This document shows, one piece after another, positions 1-6,252 of a stretch of DNA of 13,706 bases. The notes below the pieces were generated by a model that searched no databases, was not told where the DNA came from, and was given only the letters and a program-made list of their open reading frames with translations. A program made the position numbers and the translations under genes. The first letter of the stretch is position 1. Each line of letters opens with the position of its first letter. This DNA is from Phosphoribacter sp964647395 (GTDB lineage: Bacteria > Actinomycetota > Actinomycetes > Actinomycetales > Dermatophilaceae). Where the stretch lies: positions 1-13,706 of the forward strand of contig CAZYHR010000087.1 in assembly GCA_964647395.1 (NCBI GenBank). Direction: 5' to 3'.

Positions 1-1145
1 TGCGGCTGGTCGCCGGTGACCGCGGCCTGCCCGAGCGCCCGGGCCAGCCGGACGGCGCGCGCCGGCGCGCGCCGGGACGCCGCCGCGGCCTCGAGCTCGA
101 CGAGCATCGCCTGCCGTCGCCAGGCCCCGGCGGCCCGCTGCCGGAAGCGGCGTCGGGCGGCCGCCGCCAGCGCGGCCGACCCCGCGGGATCGCCGCGCAG
201 CAGGCGGGTGTGGGCCAGGACCAGTTCGATCTCGCCGAGGTCCTGGACGCTGCCCTCACCCTGGGTGGCCAGCGCGAGGGCCTGCTGGAGGGTGTCGTCC
301 GCCTCGTCGAGCAGCCCGGCTTCCAGCAGCACTCGGGCCCGGTCCAGTTGGGCGACACTGCGACCGACGCCGGCTTCGAGCTCGTCGGCGGCGTCCATGA
401 GGGCCAGCGCCCGCGGCAGGTCACCGCGCAGGAACTCCACGTAGCCCAGGTTGTGCGCGGCCATGAACTCCAGGCTGCTCAGCCGCGCCTGGTGGGCCAC
501 GTCCCGGGCTCGCTGGAGATCGGTGCGCGCCTCGTCCAGGTGCATGAGGGTGGACGCGATGGTGCCCCGGTTGACGAGCAGTCGGGCGGTGTCGGCCGGC
601 GGCAGCAGGTGCAGGCCCAGCTCGGCCAGTCGCATCCGGTCCAGCGCGGCGCCCAGATCGCCGGCCCGGCCCAGCATCGTCGCCCCCTGCAGGTGGCACA
701 GCGCGACGATGTCCAGCCGGTCCGCCGTTGTCGCGCCGGCCACCACGGCGTCCAGCGCGGCCAGTCCGGCTGGTAGGCCGTCGTGTTCGGCAACCAGCCA
801 GCTGGCGGTCAGCTCGATCCGCAGCAGTAGCTCCTGGACGCCCGGGCCGTGCCCCACCGCGAGGCGGGCGCGGGCCGCCGCGACGTGCTCGGCCGCCGCA
901 TCCGGTTGGTAGCGCGAGATCGCTTCGACGGCCGCCGCATGCAGTTGCCGGGCCTCAGCGAGCACTGCCGGGTCGGTGGCCTCGGCCGGGTCGGCAGGGT
1001 TGACCGGGTCAGCAGGGTCGACCGGGTCGACCGGGTCAGCAGGGTCGGCAGGGTCGACCGGGTCAGCAGGGTCGGCAGGGTGGCCGGACGCTACACCTCG
1101 ATGCTCGGGGTGAGCACCGGCCGTCCCTCCGGGTTGGTCGGCCAC
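1..1145 (-). CDS. TPR-repeat protein, probable N-terminal part of a CHAT-domain protein (3' end outside window)
   Basis: Only the first 381 codons are visible; the frame is open to the left edge. After a low-complexity DP[AV] tract (residues 22-54), helical repeats of TPR character follow, for example LHLLPPADTARLLVNRGTI, ARLSSLEFMAAHNLGYVEFL, GDLPRALALMDAADELEAG and LDRARVLLEAGLLDEADDTL. They alternate small and bulky residues at TPR-like spacing. From memory of the family, actinobacterial proteins with this N-terminus usually end in a CHAT (caspase-HetF-associated) protease domain, but no part of that domain is in the window, so this is inference. I chose the GTG at 1145 because an in-frame TAG lies just upstream (1155-1157) and no ATG, GTG or TTG occurs between it and the repeats. 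That start overlaps the preceding gene by 55 bp and has a weak ribosome binding site. No signal peptide is seen, so it is probably cytoplasmic. It is the last visible gene of the protease-sigma cassette. Confidence 0.75.
   Translation of the reverse strand, partial: MADQPGGTAGAHPEHRGVASGHPADPADPVDPADPADPVDPVDPADPVNPADPAEATDPAVLAEARQLHAAAVEAISRYQPDAAAEHVAAARARLAVGHGPGVQELLLRIELTASWLVAEHDGLPAGLAALDAVVAGATTADRLDIVALCHLQGATMLGRAGDLGAALDRMRLAELGLHLLPPADTARLLVNRGTIASTLMHLDEARTDLQRARDVAHQARLSSLEFMAAHNLGYVEFLRGDLPRALALMDAADELEAGVGRSVAQLDRARVLLEAGLLDEADDTLQQALALATQGEGSVQDLGEIELVLAHTRLLRGDPAGSAALAAAARRRFRQRAAGAWRRQAMLVELEAAAASRRAPARAVRLARALGQAAVTGDQP
984..1082 (-). repeat. Tandem 9-bp repeat encoding eleven [DHN]-P-[AV] tripeptides
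   Basis: Eleven consecutive 9-bp units read as HPA, DPA, DPV, DPA, DPA, DPV, DPV, DPA, DPV, NPA, DPA in the TPR-protein frame (residues 22-54). Units are nearly identical in DNA (GACCCG or GACCCT followed by GTC, GCC or GCT), so they can expand or contract by slippage. The result would be a flexible acidic, proline-rich linker between the start and the first helix. Frame-shifted readings also stay open (for example a valine/aspartate/arginine repeat on the plus strand), but these are shadows. Confidence 0.85.
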
Positions 1146-1594
1146 AGGACGAACCTAGCGGCTCCGTGCGGCACGTCCTCGAACGCGAAGCGTCCGTCGG
1201 TCAGCTCGGCGCTGCGACTCTGGGTGCCGATGCGCAACTCGACCCGGGCGGCGGGGCCGCTGACCCACCCGTCGATGCGGACGGTGCCGGGCACGCCGTC
1301 CTCGCCGGCCGGGCCGATCGACACCATGAGGCTGAGCTCCCGGGCGGCGAAGGTCACCGACTCCGTCGCGGCGTATTGGGCGGTGTCGTCGCGGGCGCCG
1401 GCCAGCGACAGGTCCTGCAGTTCGGCGATCTCGGCGTGCAGCGCGGCCAGGGTGATGCCGAACTTCATCCGCTCGGCCAGCCCCTCCGGGACGGGGTCGA
1501 TGCGGTCGTGCAGGTCGCGCAGCGCCGCCAGGACGTGGGCGTCGGTGTCGTCGAGCGGCTCGAGGGACAGGGTGTCGATGGGGTCGGTGGACAT
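1091..1594 (-). CDS. Conserved-type hypothetical protein: helical N-terminus plus predicted beta-sandwich C-terminus
   Basis: 167 residues. Residues 17-62 are acidic and helical (motif RDLHDRIDPVPEGLAERMKF), while residues 75-165 alternate strands and turns in a carboxypeptidase-regulatory/Ig-like pattern (VRIDGWVSGPAARVELRIG, then LTDGRFAFEDVPHGAARFVL, ending in VLTPSIEV). No enzyme motif, signal peptide or membrane segment is visible. The ATG shares one base with the TGA of the sigma-factor gene, so its translation is probably coupled to that gene. I recall similar small proteins beside sigma factors and CHAT proteins in actinobacteria, always without assigned function. Placement directly after an ECF sigma factor lacking any other partner makes a sigma-binding or adaptor role possible, but nothing in the sequence proves it. 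It has no cysteine or histidine cluster of the zinc-dependent anti-sigma type. Confidence 0.8.
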   Translation of the reverse strand: MSTDPIDTLSLEPLDDTDAHVLAALRDLHDRIDPVPEGLAERMKFGITLAALHAEIAELQDLSLAGARDDTAQYAATESVTFAARELSLMVSIGPAGEDGVPGTVRIDGWVSGPAARVELRIGTQSRSAELTDGRFAFEDVPHGAARFVLWPTNPEGRPVLTPSIEV

Positions 1595-2178
1595 CAGGCG
1601 CTCCAGGACTGGTCGGCGAGCAGAGCAGCGCGGAGTTTGGCGAGGCAGCGTCCGCGGGTGGGGCCGATCGAACCGATCGGCATCCCCAGCGCCTGGGAGA
1701 CGGCGGCGTAGTCGGGTCGGTCGACGAAGGCGACCAGGCGCAGCAGGGCCTGGCAGCGGTCGCCCAGCTGACCCACGTGGTGCCACAACTGCTGCTGCTC
1801 CTCGCGAAGCGCGACAGCGGCTGCGGGGTCGAGGGGGACGGACCCGGGCGGGGTCGCGTCCTCGGGCACCTCGTCGGTGACGATGGCCCGGGTCTCGCGT
1901 TTGGTGATGCGCCACGCCTCGCGGCGCACCGTGGTGATGAGCCAGGCGAGGACGGCCTGCGGGTCCTGGATGGAGCCGGCGTGCTCGACCAGCCGGATCC
2001 AGGCGGTCTGGATCACGTCCTCGGCCGTGTGGCCGTCGAGTCGCTGGGACCGGGCGGTGTGCCACAGGATCGGCGTCAGCAGGTCGACGAGCTCACCCAT
2101 CCGGTGCTCGTCACCGCTGCGGTAGGCCGCGAACGCCACGGCGGCGCGGGTGGTCAGGGTGGGCGAGTCGGCCGTCAT
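1594..2178 (-). CDS. ECF-type RNA polymerase sigma factor
   Basis: 194 residues, the usual size for an ECF sigma factor, with sigma-2 and sigma-4 but no region 3. Sigma-2 spans about residues 20-95: DLLTPILWHTARSQRLDGH, then AEDVIQTAWIRLVEHAGSI (the core-binding helix with its acidic-aromatic pattern) and AWLITTVRREAWRITKRE (region 2.4-like). A linker of about 35 residues (QxDP-poor, rich in E/D/P) leads to sigma-4 at about 132-188, with the helix-turn-helix DYAAVSQALGMPIGSIGPTR followed by RCLAKLRAAL. It should direct RNA polymerase to a private set of promoters. The ATG overlaps the protease stop codon by 4 bp (ATGA), so translation is coupled. No classical anti-sigma gene follows; the 167-residue protein or the TPR protein occupies that place. 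The Tyr-Ala dipeptides here use TACGCC, unlike several genes elsewhere in the window. Confidence 0.92.
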   Translation of the reverse strand: MTADSPTLTTRAAVAFAAYRSGDEHRMGELVDLLTPILWHTARSQRLDGHTAEDVIQTAWIRLVEHAGSIQDPQAVLAWLITTVRREAWRITKRETRAIVTDEVPEDATPPGSVPLDPAAAVALREEQQQLWHHVGQLGDRCQALLRLVAFVDRPDYAAVSQALGMPIGSIGPTRGRCLAKLRAALLADQSWSA

Positions 2179-3782
2179 GGTGCTGCTTTCAACTCGGCGA
2201 CGGAGGCCCGCATGGCTCGGGTGCCGCGGGATACCGCCGTGGTGCGGTCGATCGTGGCGAGCTCGGGGTCGGCGGCGATGGCGGCGGCGACCTGGCCGGC
2301 CAGCACCGGTGCCGAGAACGACGTGCCGCTCCAGGTGCAGAAGCCGCTGCGGTAGTCGTCCGGGTCCGGCGTGGTGCGGGTATGCCGCCCGAACTCGACG
2401 CGCGCGCTCGGCTGTTGCGCGGCGGTGACGTCGGTGGGGTAGGTGCTGACCAGTGACGCGCCGGGACGGTGGGTCGTGACCCAGTCGCCGGCGTTGGAGA
2501 AATACGCGACGGTCTCGCCGTCGGGGTTGTAGGCGCCGACCGAGGCGAAGGGGACCTGCCCGCGGTCGTCCCCGAAGCTCGCCGCGAGGGCAGCCGGGTA
2601 GAACGGCGCCAGGGTGGTCGAGTTGCCGGCTGCTGCGACGACGGCGACCCCGTGCCGGCTGAAGTCGGCCAGCAGGGCGCCCAGCGGGGCGTCCATCAAC
2701 TCGTCGCCGGGGCTCTCGTGGTAGTAGCCCAGGGATAGTGACAGGACGTCGACCAGGCCGTCGGGGTCGCCGGCGTCGAGGGCCTGGACGTGCCGGGCGA
2801 GCAGCATGGCCAGGGTGTTGATCAGGCAGCTCTCGGGGACCACGCCGTCGGCGCGCATGACCGGGATGGCCAGGATGCGCGCCTGCGGGCAGAGCTGCCG
2901 GATCAGTCCGGCGATGAAGGTGCCGTGGCCCTCGTCCGGTTCGATCACCGGGTCCAGCGGGTTGCGGGGGACGGGAGCGAAGTCTCCGCCGGCCGGGCCG
3001 TGCAGCCCGAGGACGGCACCTTCGAACCGGACCTCGTCGGTGGCGCTGCCGTCCTTGGGGAACCAGGGGTGGGCGCCCAAGCCGGTGTCCGGGACCGCGA
3101 CGACCGGGGCGCGGGCCACCTGCGGGGCGGCCAGCGCCGGGTCGGGCAGCACGACGCTGACCGGTGACCGCCCTCCGAAGCCCGGTCGTCCGTATTCCGT
3201 TGCGGGAGAGCCGGTGCCCGCCCAGTAGGGGGTGCCGGCCCAGTAGGGCGTGCCGGCCCAGTAGGGGGTGCCGGCCCAATACGGGGTGCCCGCCCAGTAG
3301 GGCACCCCCTGCACGGCGGCCGAGGCCATGAGGTGGTCCAGGGCGAGCGGCTTGGCGACCGCGTCCTGCTGGTCCTGCAGGGTGCGCAGGACCGGCCAGG
3401 CATCCACCGGCAGGGCCGGTGCGTCCTGGGCGGGCCGCATCCGGACGGTGCGGACCCAATGGGTGGCCAGGATCTTGGCCGCGGCTCCGCCGAGTTCCCT
3501 CGTGCGCGGGGGGTCGCTCTGGACCGGCTCGATGACCAGCCCGATCCGGCGGCCCGCCGCGGCGAGGTCCTTGAGCAGGTCGATGTTGCGCTCCCCGCCC
3601 GACCCGGACACCAGCAGCCGCTCGCCGACGTAGACGGTGGGTGAGGGCGCGGTGCCGTCGGCGCGGCGCGCCGCGGAAACCGGGTCGAGCATCCGCGCGC
3701 CGAAGCGCAGGGCCACCTCGGGCGGGATGACGACCGGCGGAGCAGGCGGTGGCTGGCGATCCTGGGGGGCGGATGGCTTCAT
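2175..3782 (-). CDS. S8 (subtilisin) family serine protease, apparently intracellular, with PYWAGT repeats
   Basis: 535 residues. The catalytic triad is complete: Asp232 in VVAVPDTGLG, His286 in DEGHGTFIAG and Ser488 in WSGTSFSAP. The oxyanion Asn387 lies in VVAAAGNSTT. Residues 1-230 precede the protease domain. They begin with a proline-rich stretch, contain a compact alpha/beta segment (about 45-125) and then five perfect PYWAGT repeats (161-190). There is no signal peptide or transmembrane segment, which is unusual for actinobacterial subtilases and points to cytoplasmic action. The ATG at 3782 is supported by GAGGAG four bases upstream and a promoter just beyond. The frame stays open far upstream, but that extension runs antisense through a tRNA and the next gene. 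The protease is first in the cassette, and its stop overlaps the sigma-factor start. The repeat region could be an autocleavage linker, a binding platform or a substrate mimic; its role is unknown. Confidence 0.93.
   Translation of the reverse strand: MKPSAPQDRQPPPAPPVVIPPEVALRFGARMLDPVSAARRADGTAPSPTVYVGERLLVSGSGGERNIDLLKDLAAAGRRIGLVIEPVQSDPPRTRELGGAAAKILATHWVRTVRMRPAQDAPALPVDAWPVLRTLQDQQDAVAKPLALDHLMASAAVQGVPYWAGTPYWAGTPYWAGTPYWAGTPYWAGTGSPATEYGRPGFGGRSPVSVVLPDPALAAPQVARAPVVAVPDTGLGAHPWFPKDGSATDEVRFEGAVLGLHGPAGGDFAPVPRNPLDPVIEPDEGHGTFIAGLIRQLCPQARILAIPVMRADGVVPESCLINTLAMLLARHVQALDAGDPDGLVDVLSLSLGYYHESPGDELMDAPLGALLADFSRHGVAVVAAAGNSTTLAPFYPAALAASFGDDRGQVPFASVGAYNPDGETVAYFSNAGDWVTTHRPGASLVSTYPTDVTAAQQPSARVEFGRHTRTTPDPDDYRSGFCTWSGTSFSAPVLAGQVAAAIAADPELATIDRTTAVSRGTRAMRASVAELKAAP
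3213..3302 (-). repeat. Five tandem 18-bp repeats encoding PYWAGT
   Basis: Five consecutive 18-bp units, residues 161-190 of the S8 protease. The peptide is identical in all five, while codons differ at synonymous positions (CCC/CCG, TAC/TAT, GCG/GCC, ACC/ACG). Silent divergence with an unchanged peptide indicates selection on the protein, not a very recent slippage product. Tandem without spacers, so not CRISPR. Confidence 0.95.
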
Positions 3783-3817
3783 GGTGCTCCTCACCGGGCT
3801 GTGCGCGTGCGGCCCTG

Positions 3818-3847
3818 AGCCTATTGGCCGGGCACGTCGGCTGTCAG
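3818..3847 (-). promoter_or_regulatory. Housekeeping-like promoter of the protease-sigma cassette
   Basis: On the minus strand CTGACA (3847-3842) is separated by 18 bp from TAGGCT (3823-3818). These resemble the -35 TTGACA and the actinobacterial -10 TANNNT. Transcription would start near 3811, giving a leader of about 30 nt that holds the GAGGAG ribosome binding site (3787-3792). This is not an ECF-type promoter with an AAC -35, so the cassette need not depend on its own sigma factor for basal expression. Confidence 0.6.
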
Positions 3848-3883
3848 GAGGCTGACCGGCCGGTCCTGATACACCGCCGTCCC

Positions 3884-3889
3884 TAGAAT
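3884..3889 (+). promoter_or_regulatory. -10 element upstream of tRNA-Ser(TGA)
   Basis: TAGAAT, five of six matches to TATAAT, ends 26 bp before the mature tRNA. No convincing -35 stands at 16-18 bp. A small GGCCGGG/CCCGGCC inverted repeat (3898-3913) lies between it and the tRNA in the predicted leader. Confidence 0.5.
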
Positions 3890-3915
3890 GTCCCGACGGC
3901 CGGGCTCCCGGCCCG

Positions 3916-4002
3916 GGAGGGCTCGCATAGTGGCCTAGTGCGGCGGTCTTGAAAACCGCTTGGCGGGCAACCGTCACGTGGGTTCGAATCCCACGCCCTC
4001 CG
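3916..4002 (+). tRNA. tRNA-Ser, anticodon TGA
   Basis: 87 nt class II tRNA. The acceptor arm GGAGGGC (3916-3922) pairs with GCCCTCC (3995-4001); the discriminator is G4002, as expected for serine. The anticodon loop CTTGAAA sits on stem GCGGT/ACCGC and gives TGA, reading UCN serine codons. A long variable arm and the T-loop GGTTCGAATCC follow. The CCA end is not encoded (CCC follows). It lies between the divergent protease cassette and the gene for the secreted propeller protein. Confidence 0.96.
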
Positions 4003-4076
4003 CCCCCGATCGTGTCCGCCGCGCGGTAGCGTCGGCTGGCCGGTCGGGACGGACCCGCGGCGAAGGAGGCCCGGAC

Positions 4077-5084
4077 ATGGGCAGCGCGTCTGGTCGAGTC
4101 GGCGGCACCGTCGTCGCGGGCCTGCTGCTCGCTGCCCTGCCCGGCCTGTTGGCGGCGGGGCCGGCCGGTGCTGCTGCGCCCGAGTCGCCGCCGCAGACGT
4201 CGCGCCCGATGGCCGCCCAGATCGGCTACGGCCAGCTCTACAACCTGTGGCCGCAGACCACCGCCGCGGGCTTCTCGACCTATCACCTCGACCAGATCAT
4301 GGTCTGGCCGACCGGCGTCGCCGGCACGGCGCGCTGGGACCGGCCGCCGACCACGACGGCGCCGTGGTTCGGCCAGTTCGTGCTGCCCAACCAGGACTGG
4401 CTGCGCGTGCAGAACGGCCGCACCGGCCGCCTGGAGGTGCACGTCGTGTCGCGGGCCAGCGACTACACGGCATACTCCCTGCACACCATCACGCCGATCG
4501 CGAACCGGCCCGTGCTCACCACCGACCAATGGGCCGTCGGACCCTACAACGGCAGCGGCCGCCCGGACCTCTACTTCATCGCCGGCGACGCCGACACCGG
4601 ATCCAAGCGGGTCGAGGTGCACGTGCTGTCGGCCGCGAGCAACTACACCCAGTGGGTCGCGCACGCCGCCACCGCGATCCCGGCCCCGGTGACGAGCACC
4701 GACGTCACCTTCCTCGTCGGCGACGAGGGGGGCCGCGGCGACCTGACGATGATCCAGCGCAGCGGCACGGGCACCGGCAGGGTCGAGGTGCACCGGATGA
4801 CCAGGGCCAGCGGCTACCAGGGCTTCGACGTGCACGCCGCGACCCCGTGGCCGGCGACCGCCCCGTCGAGCTGGACCTTCGCCCTCGGCCGCTTCGACGG
4901 TGCCGACCAGGCCCCCGACCTGTGGGGCATCCAGGCCCCCGGCCCCAACGCGGGCCGCCCCCAGGTCAACGTGCTCGACGGTCGCACCCGCGCCCCGCTC
5001 GCCTCGGTCACCCTGCCGTGGGTCTACGCGTCCCGCGAGGGATTCCCGATGCAGCAGTCGGAGCAGTTCTTCGTCGCACCCTGA
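4077..5084 (+). CDS. Secreted FG-GAP/VCBS-like beta-propeller protein
   Basis: 335 residues. The ATG at 4077 follows a strong GAAGGAGG 8 bp upstream. The N-terminus is a signal peptide: short basic start, hydrophobic core at about 10-27 (VVAGLLLAALPGLLAAG) and AxA-type cleavage near residues 31-34 (AGAAA). The mature part repeats a block of about 58 residues: GRLEVHVVSRASDYTAYSLH near 117, KRVEVHVLSAASNYTQWVAH near 177 and GRVEVHRMTRASGYQGFDVH near 234. A degenerate fourth copy begins GRPQVNVLDGRTR near 293. Between them are aspartate-glycine turns such as GPYNGSGRPDLYFI and GRFDGADQAPDLWGI, typical of calcium-binding FG-GAP/VCBS blades. It is probably an extracellular binding protein; there is no catalytic motif. 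The gene lies 74 bp after the tRNA and may be partly served by its promoter. The ligand is unknown. Confidence 0.85.
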   Translation: MGSASGRVGGTVVAGLLLAALPGLLAAGPAGAAAPESPPQTSRPMAAQIGYGQLYNLWPQTTAAGFSTYHLDQIMVWPTGVAGTARWDRPPTTTAPWFGQFVLPNQDWLRVQNGRTGRLEVHVVSRASDYTAYSLHTITPIANRPVLTTDQWAVGPYNGSGRPDLYFIAGDADTGSKRVEVHVLSAASNYTQWVAHAATAIPAPVTSTDVTFLVGDEGGRGDLTMIQRSGTGTGRVEVHRMTRASGYQGFDVHAATPWPATAPSSWTFALGRFDGADQAPDLWGIQAPGPNAGRPQVNVLDGRTRAPLASVTLPWVYASREGFPMQQSEQFFVAP

Positions 5085-5149
5085 CGATCAGGGCGCGGCG
5101 CTGCCGCCACACCGGTGTCGGCGTCCTCGTCCTGGAGCACACTTCCGGT

Positions 5150-5956
5150 ATGCCGCCCGCTCACCACCCGCGCGCGGCCGAGCGCGTCCTGGTGGTCGGG
5201 TTGTCCGGCGTGGGCCTGGCCGTGACCCTGGTCGCGATCGTGGCCTGGCTGGCGCCGGCAGCCTTCGGCGACCGACCCGCGAGTTGTCTGGACACCCGGT
5301 GCTTCTGCGAGGCGATCGGCACCGGGCTGCTGCGTCAGCCGGCCAACGCCCTGTCGTCGCTCGCCTTCTGCGTCGGCGCCGGGTGGGTGGCTGCGCGGGC
5401 GGGGGACCTGCCGCGGCATACCGTGGAGCGGCGCCTCGCGCCGGTGCTCGTCGCGACGCTGCTCGCGCTCGGGGCCGGCAGCCTGGCCTATCACGCGACC
5501 TTCAGCTACGTCGGTCAGTGGCTCGACCTGCAGGGCATGTACCTGGTCGGGGTGCTGCTCGTCGTCGGCGCCCGGTGGCGCACCGGGCGCAGCACGCCGG
5601 CGCGGTCCGCCGCCCTGGCCGGGGCGCTGCTCACGGTGCTGGCCGTCGTGCAGGCGCTGGCCCCGGACAGCCGGCGCTGGCTCTTCGCGGCGGTGCTGCT
5701 GCCCGGCATCGTCCTGGAGCACCGCGTCGGCCCCGGCTCCCGCCCGCTGCGCTGGGCCGTCGCCGTGCTCGCCGTGGCGTGGGCGGCGTGGTGGCTCGAC
5801 CGCGGGCCCTGGTGCGACCCGGCCTCCTGGCTGCAGTGGCACGCGGTCTGGCACGTGCTCACCGCCGTGAGCGCCACGCTGCTGCTCGCCCACTACCGGG
5901 TCACCGCCCGGTCCGCCCCGGCCCGCGCCGCCGGTGGGACCCGAGGCAACGAATAA
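5150..5956 (+). CDS. CREST/alkaline ceramidase-family integral membrane hydrolase
   Basis: 268 residues, about seven hydrophobic segments, the first at 13-36. The metal-site residues of the ceramidase superfamily are all present with the right spacing: Ser111 and His115 (GSLAYHATF), Asp126 (QWLDLQGM, eleven after the His) and His231/His235 (WHAVWHVL). In human ACER3 the zinc site is Ser77, His81, Asp92, His217 and His221, giving identical intervals within each motif. The conserved amphipathic N-terminal motif RQPANALSSLAF (62-73) is also present. The family hydrolyses amide bonds of lipids (ceramides in eukaryotes, uncertain in actinobacteria, which generally lack sphingolipids). The ATG at 5150 lies inside a copy of GGTATGCCGC with only GGAG 12 bp upstream, so the start is somewhat uncertain. 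It ends in a perfect hairpin terminator. Confidence 0.85.
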   Translation: MPPAHHPRAAERVLVVGLSGVGLAVTLVAIVAWLAPAAFGDRPASCLDTRCFCEAIGTGLLRQPANALSSLAFCVGAGWVAARAGDLPRHTVERRLAPVLVATLLALGAGSLAYHATFSYVGQWLDLQGMYLVGVLLVVGARWRTGRSTPARSAALAGALLTVLAVVQALAPDSRRWLFAAVLLPGIVLEHRVGPGSRPLRWAVAVLAVAWAAWWLDRGPWCDPASWLQWHAVWHVLTAVSATLLLAHYRVTARSAPARAAGGTRGNE

Positions 5957-5983
5957 CGCCACCGGCGTGAAGCCGGTGGCGTT
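5955..5983. terminator. Perfect 12-bp hairpin, probable bidirectional terminator
   Basis: AACGCCACCGGC, loop GTGAA, GCCGGTGGCGTT. It begins on the last two bases of the ceramidase-family stop codon and ends 22 bp before the stop of the small minus-strand gene. It has no strong U-tract on the plus strand, as is common in high-GC actinobacteria. It suits termination from both sides. Confidence 0.8.
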
Positions 5984-6005
5984 GGCTGCGGTGGTGCCGC
6001 GTCGG

Positions 6006-6110
6006 TCAGTGCAGACGCATCATCGTGGACGGACGGTCATAGGAGACGCGGCCGCCGCGGGTCAGGGTGTTGCGGACGAAGAGCGGGAACAGGGCGGACC
6101 AGAAGGGCAT
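6006..6110 (-). CDS. Small 34-residue basic protein, hypothetical
   Basis: MPFWSALFPLFVRNTLTRGG is followed by a short tail ending SYDRPSTMMRLH. In 34 sense codons only TAT, CGT and CGT end in A or T, as in the surrounding genes, which argues for real coding. The first half is aromatic and hydrophobic, the second basic; a membrane-surface peptide is possible. No domain is recognised. There is no good Shine-Dalgarno sequence directly before the ATG. Instead the stop of a 19-codon upstream frame ends two bases before it (TAGCAATG), so reinitiation could supply its translation. Its stop faces the hairpin at 5955-5983. I see no homology from memory. Confidence 0.5.
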   Translation of the reverse strand: MPFWSALFPLFVRNTLTRGGRVSYDRPSTMMRLH

Positions 6111-6112
6111 TG

Positions 6113-6172
6113 CTAGGACATCTCGGTTTCGTGAGGGGGTGGCGCGCCCGCGGTCTGCGGGCTCACCTCCAT
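6113..6172 (-). CDS. Possible 19-residue upstream (leader) peptide
   Basis: ATG GAG GTG through TAG; the peptide is MEVSPQTAGAPPPHETEMS. G and C dominate the third positions. The only purine-rich stretch before the start is AAGG about 15 bp upstream, which is weak. An internal GTG has GGAGG too close to serve. It is proline-rich and ends two bases before the 34-residue frame. It could be a leader peptide or chance. Confidence 0.25.
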   Translation of the reverse strand: MEVSPQTAGAPPPHETEMS

Positions 6173-6239
6173 TGTCTCAGGGCCCTTATCACGGCCGCCA
6201 ATCCGCGCACCATGATCTCGGTCACGTTCGGCCAATCTG

Positions 6240-6245
6240 TAATGT
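6240..6245 (+). promoter_or_regulatory. -10 element for probable leaderless folP2 transcription
   Basis: TAATGT ends seven bases before the folP2 ATG, the distance at which transcription starts on the A of the start codon. No Shine-Dalgarno sequence precedes this ATG, consistent with a leaderless mRNA, which is common in actinobacteria. No clear -35 is seen. Confidence 0.5.
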
Positions 6246-6252
6246 CATCAAC

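Noticed and set aside
3213..3302. CRISPR-like repetition
   Set aside because: Direct tandem units without spacers, in frame within a protease gene.
1594..3459. Long minus-strand frame ending in the sigma factor
   Set aside because: Codons upstream of 2178 are Arg/Pro/Gly-rich shadows of the protease frame; the ATGA overlap defines the true start.
2175..4835. Protease frame open for 886 codons
   Set aside because: The part above 3782 is antisense to the tRNA and the secreted protein, and a ribosome binding site and promoter mark the start at 3782.
5024..5962. 312-codon frame antisense to the ceramidase-family gene
   Set aside because: Shadow of a high-GC gene; no hydrophobic pattern or motifs.
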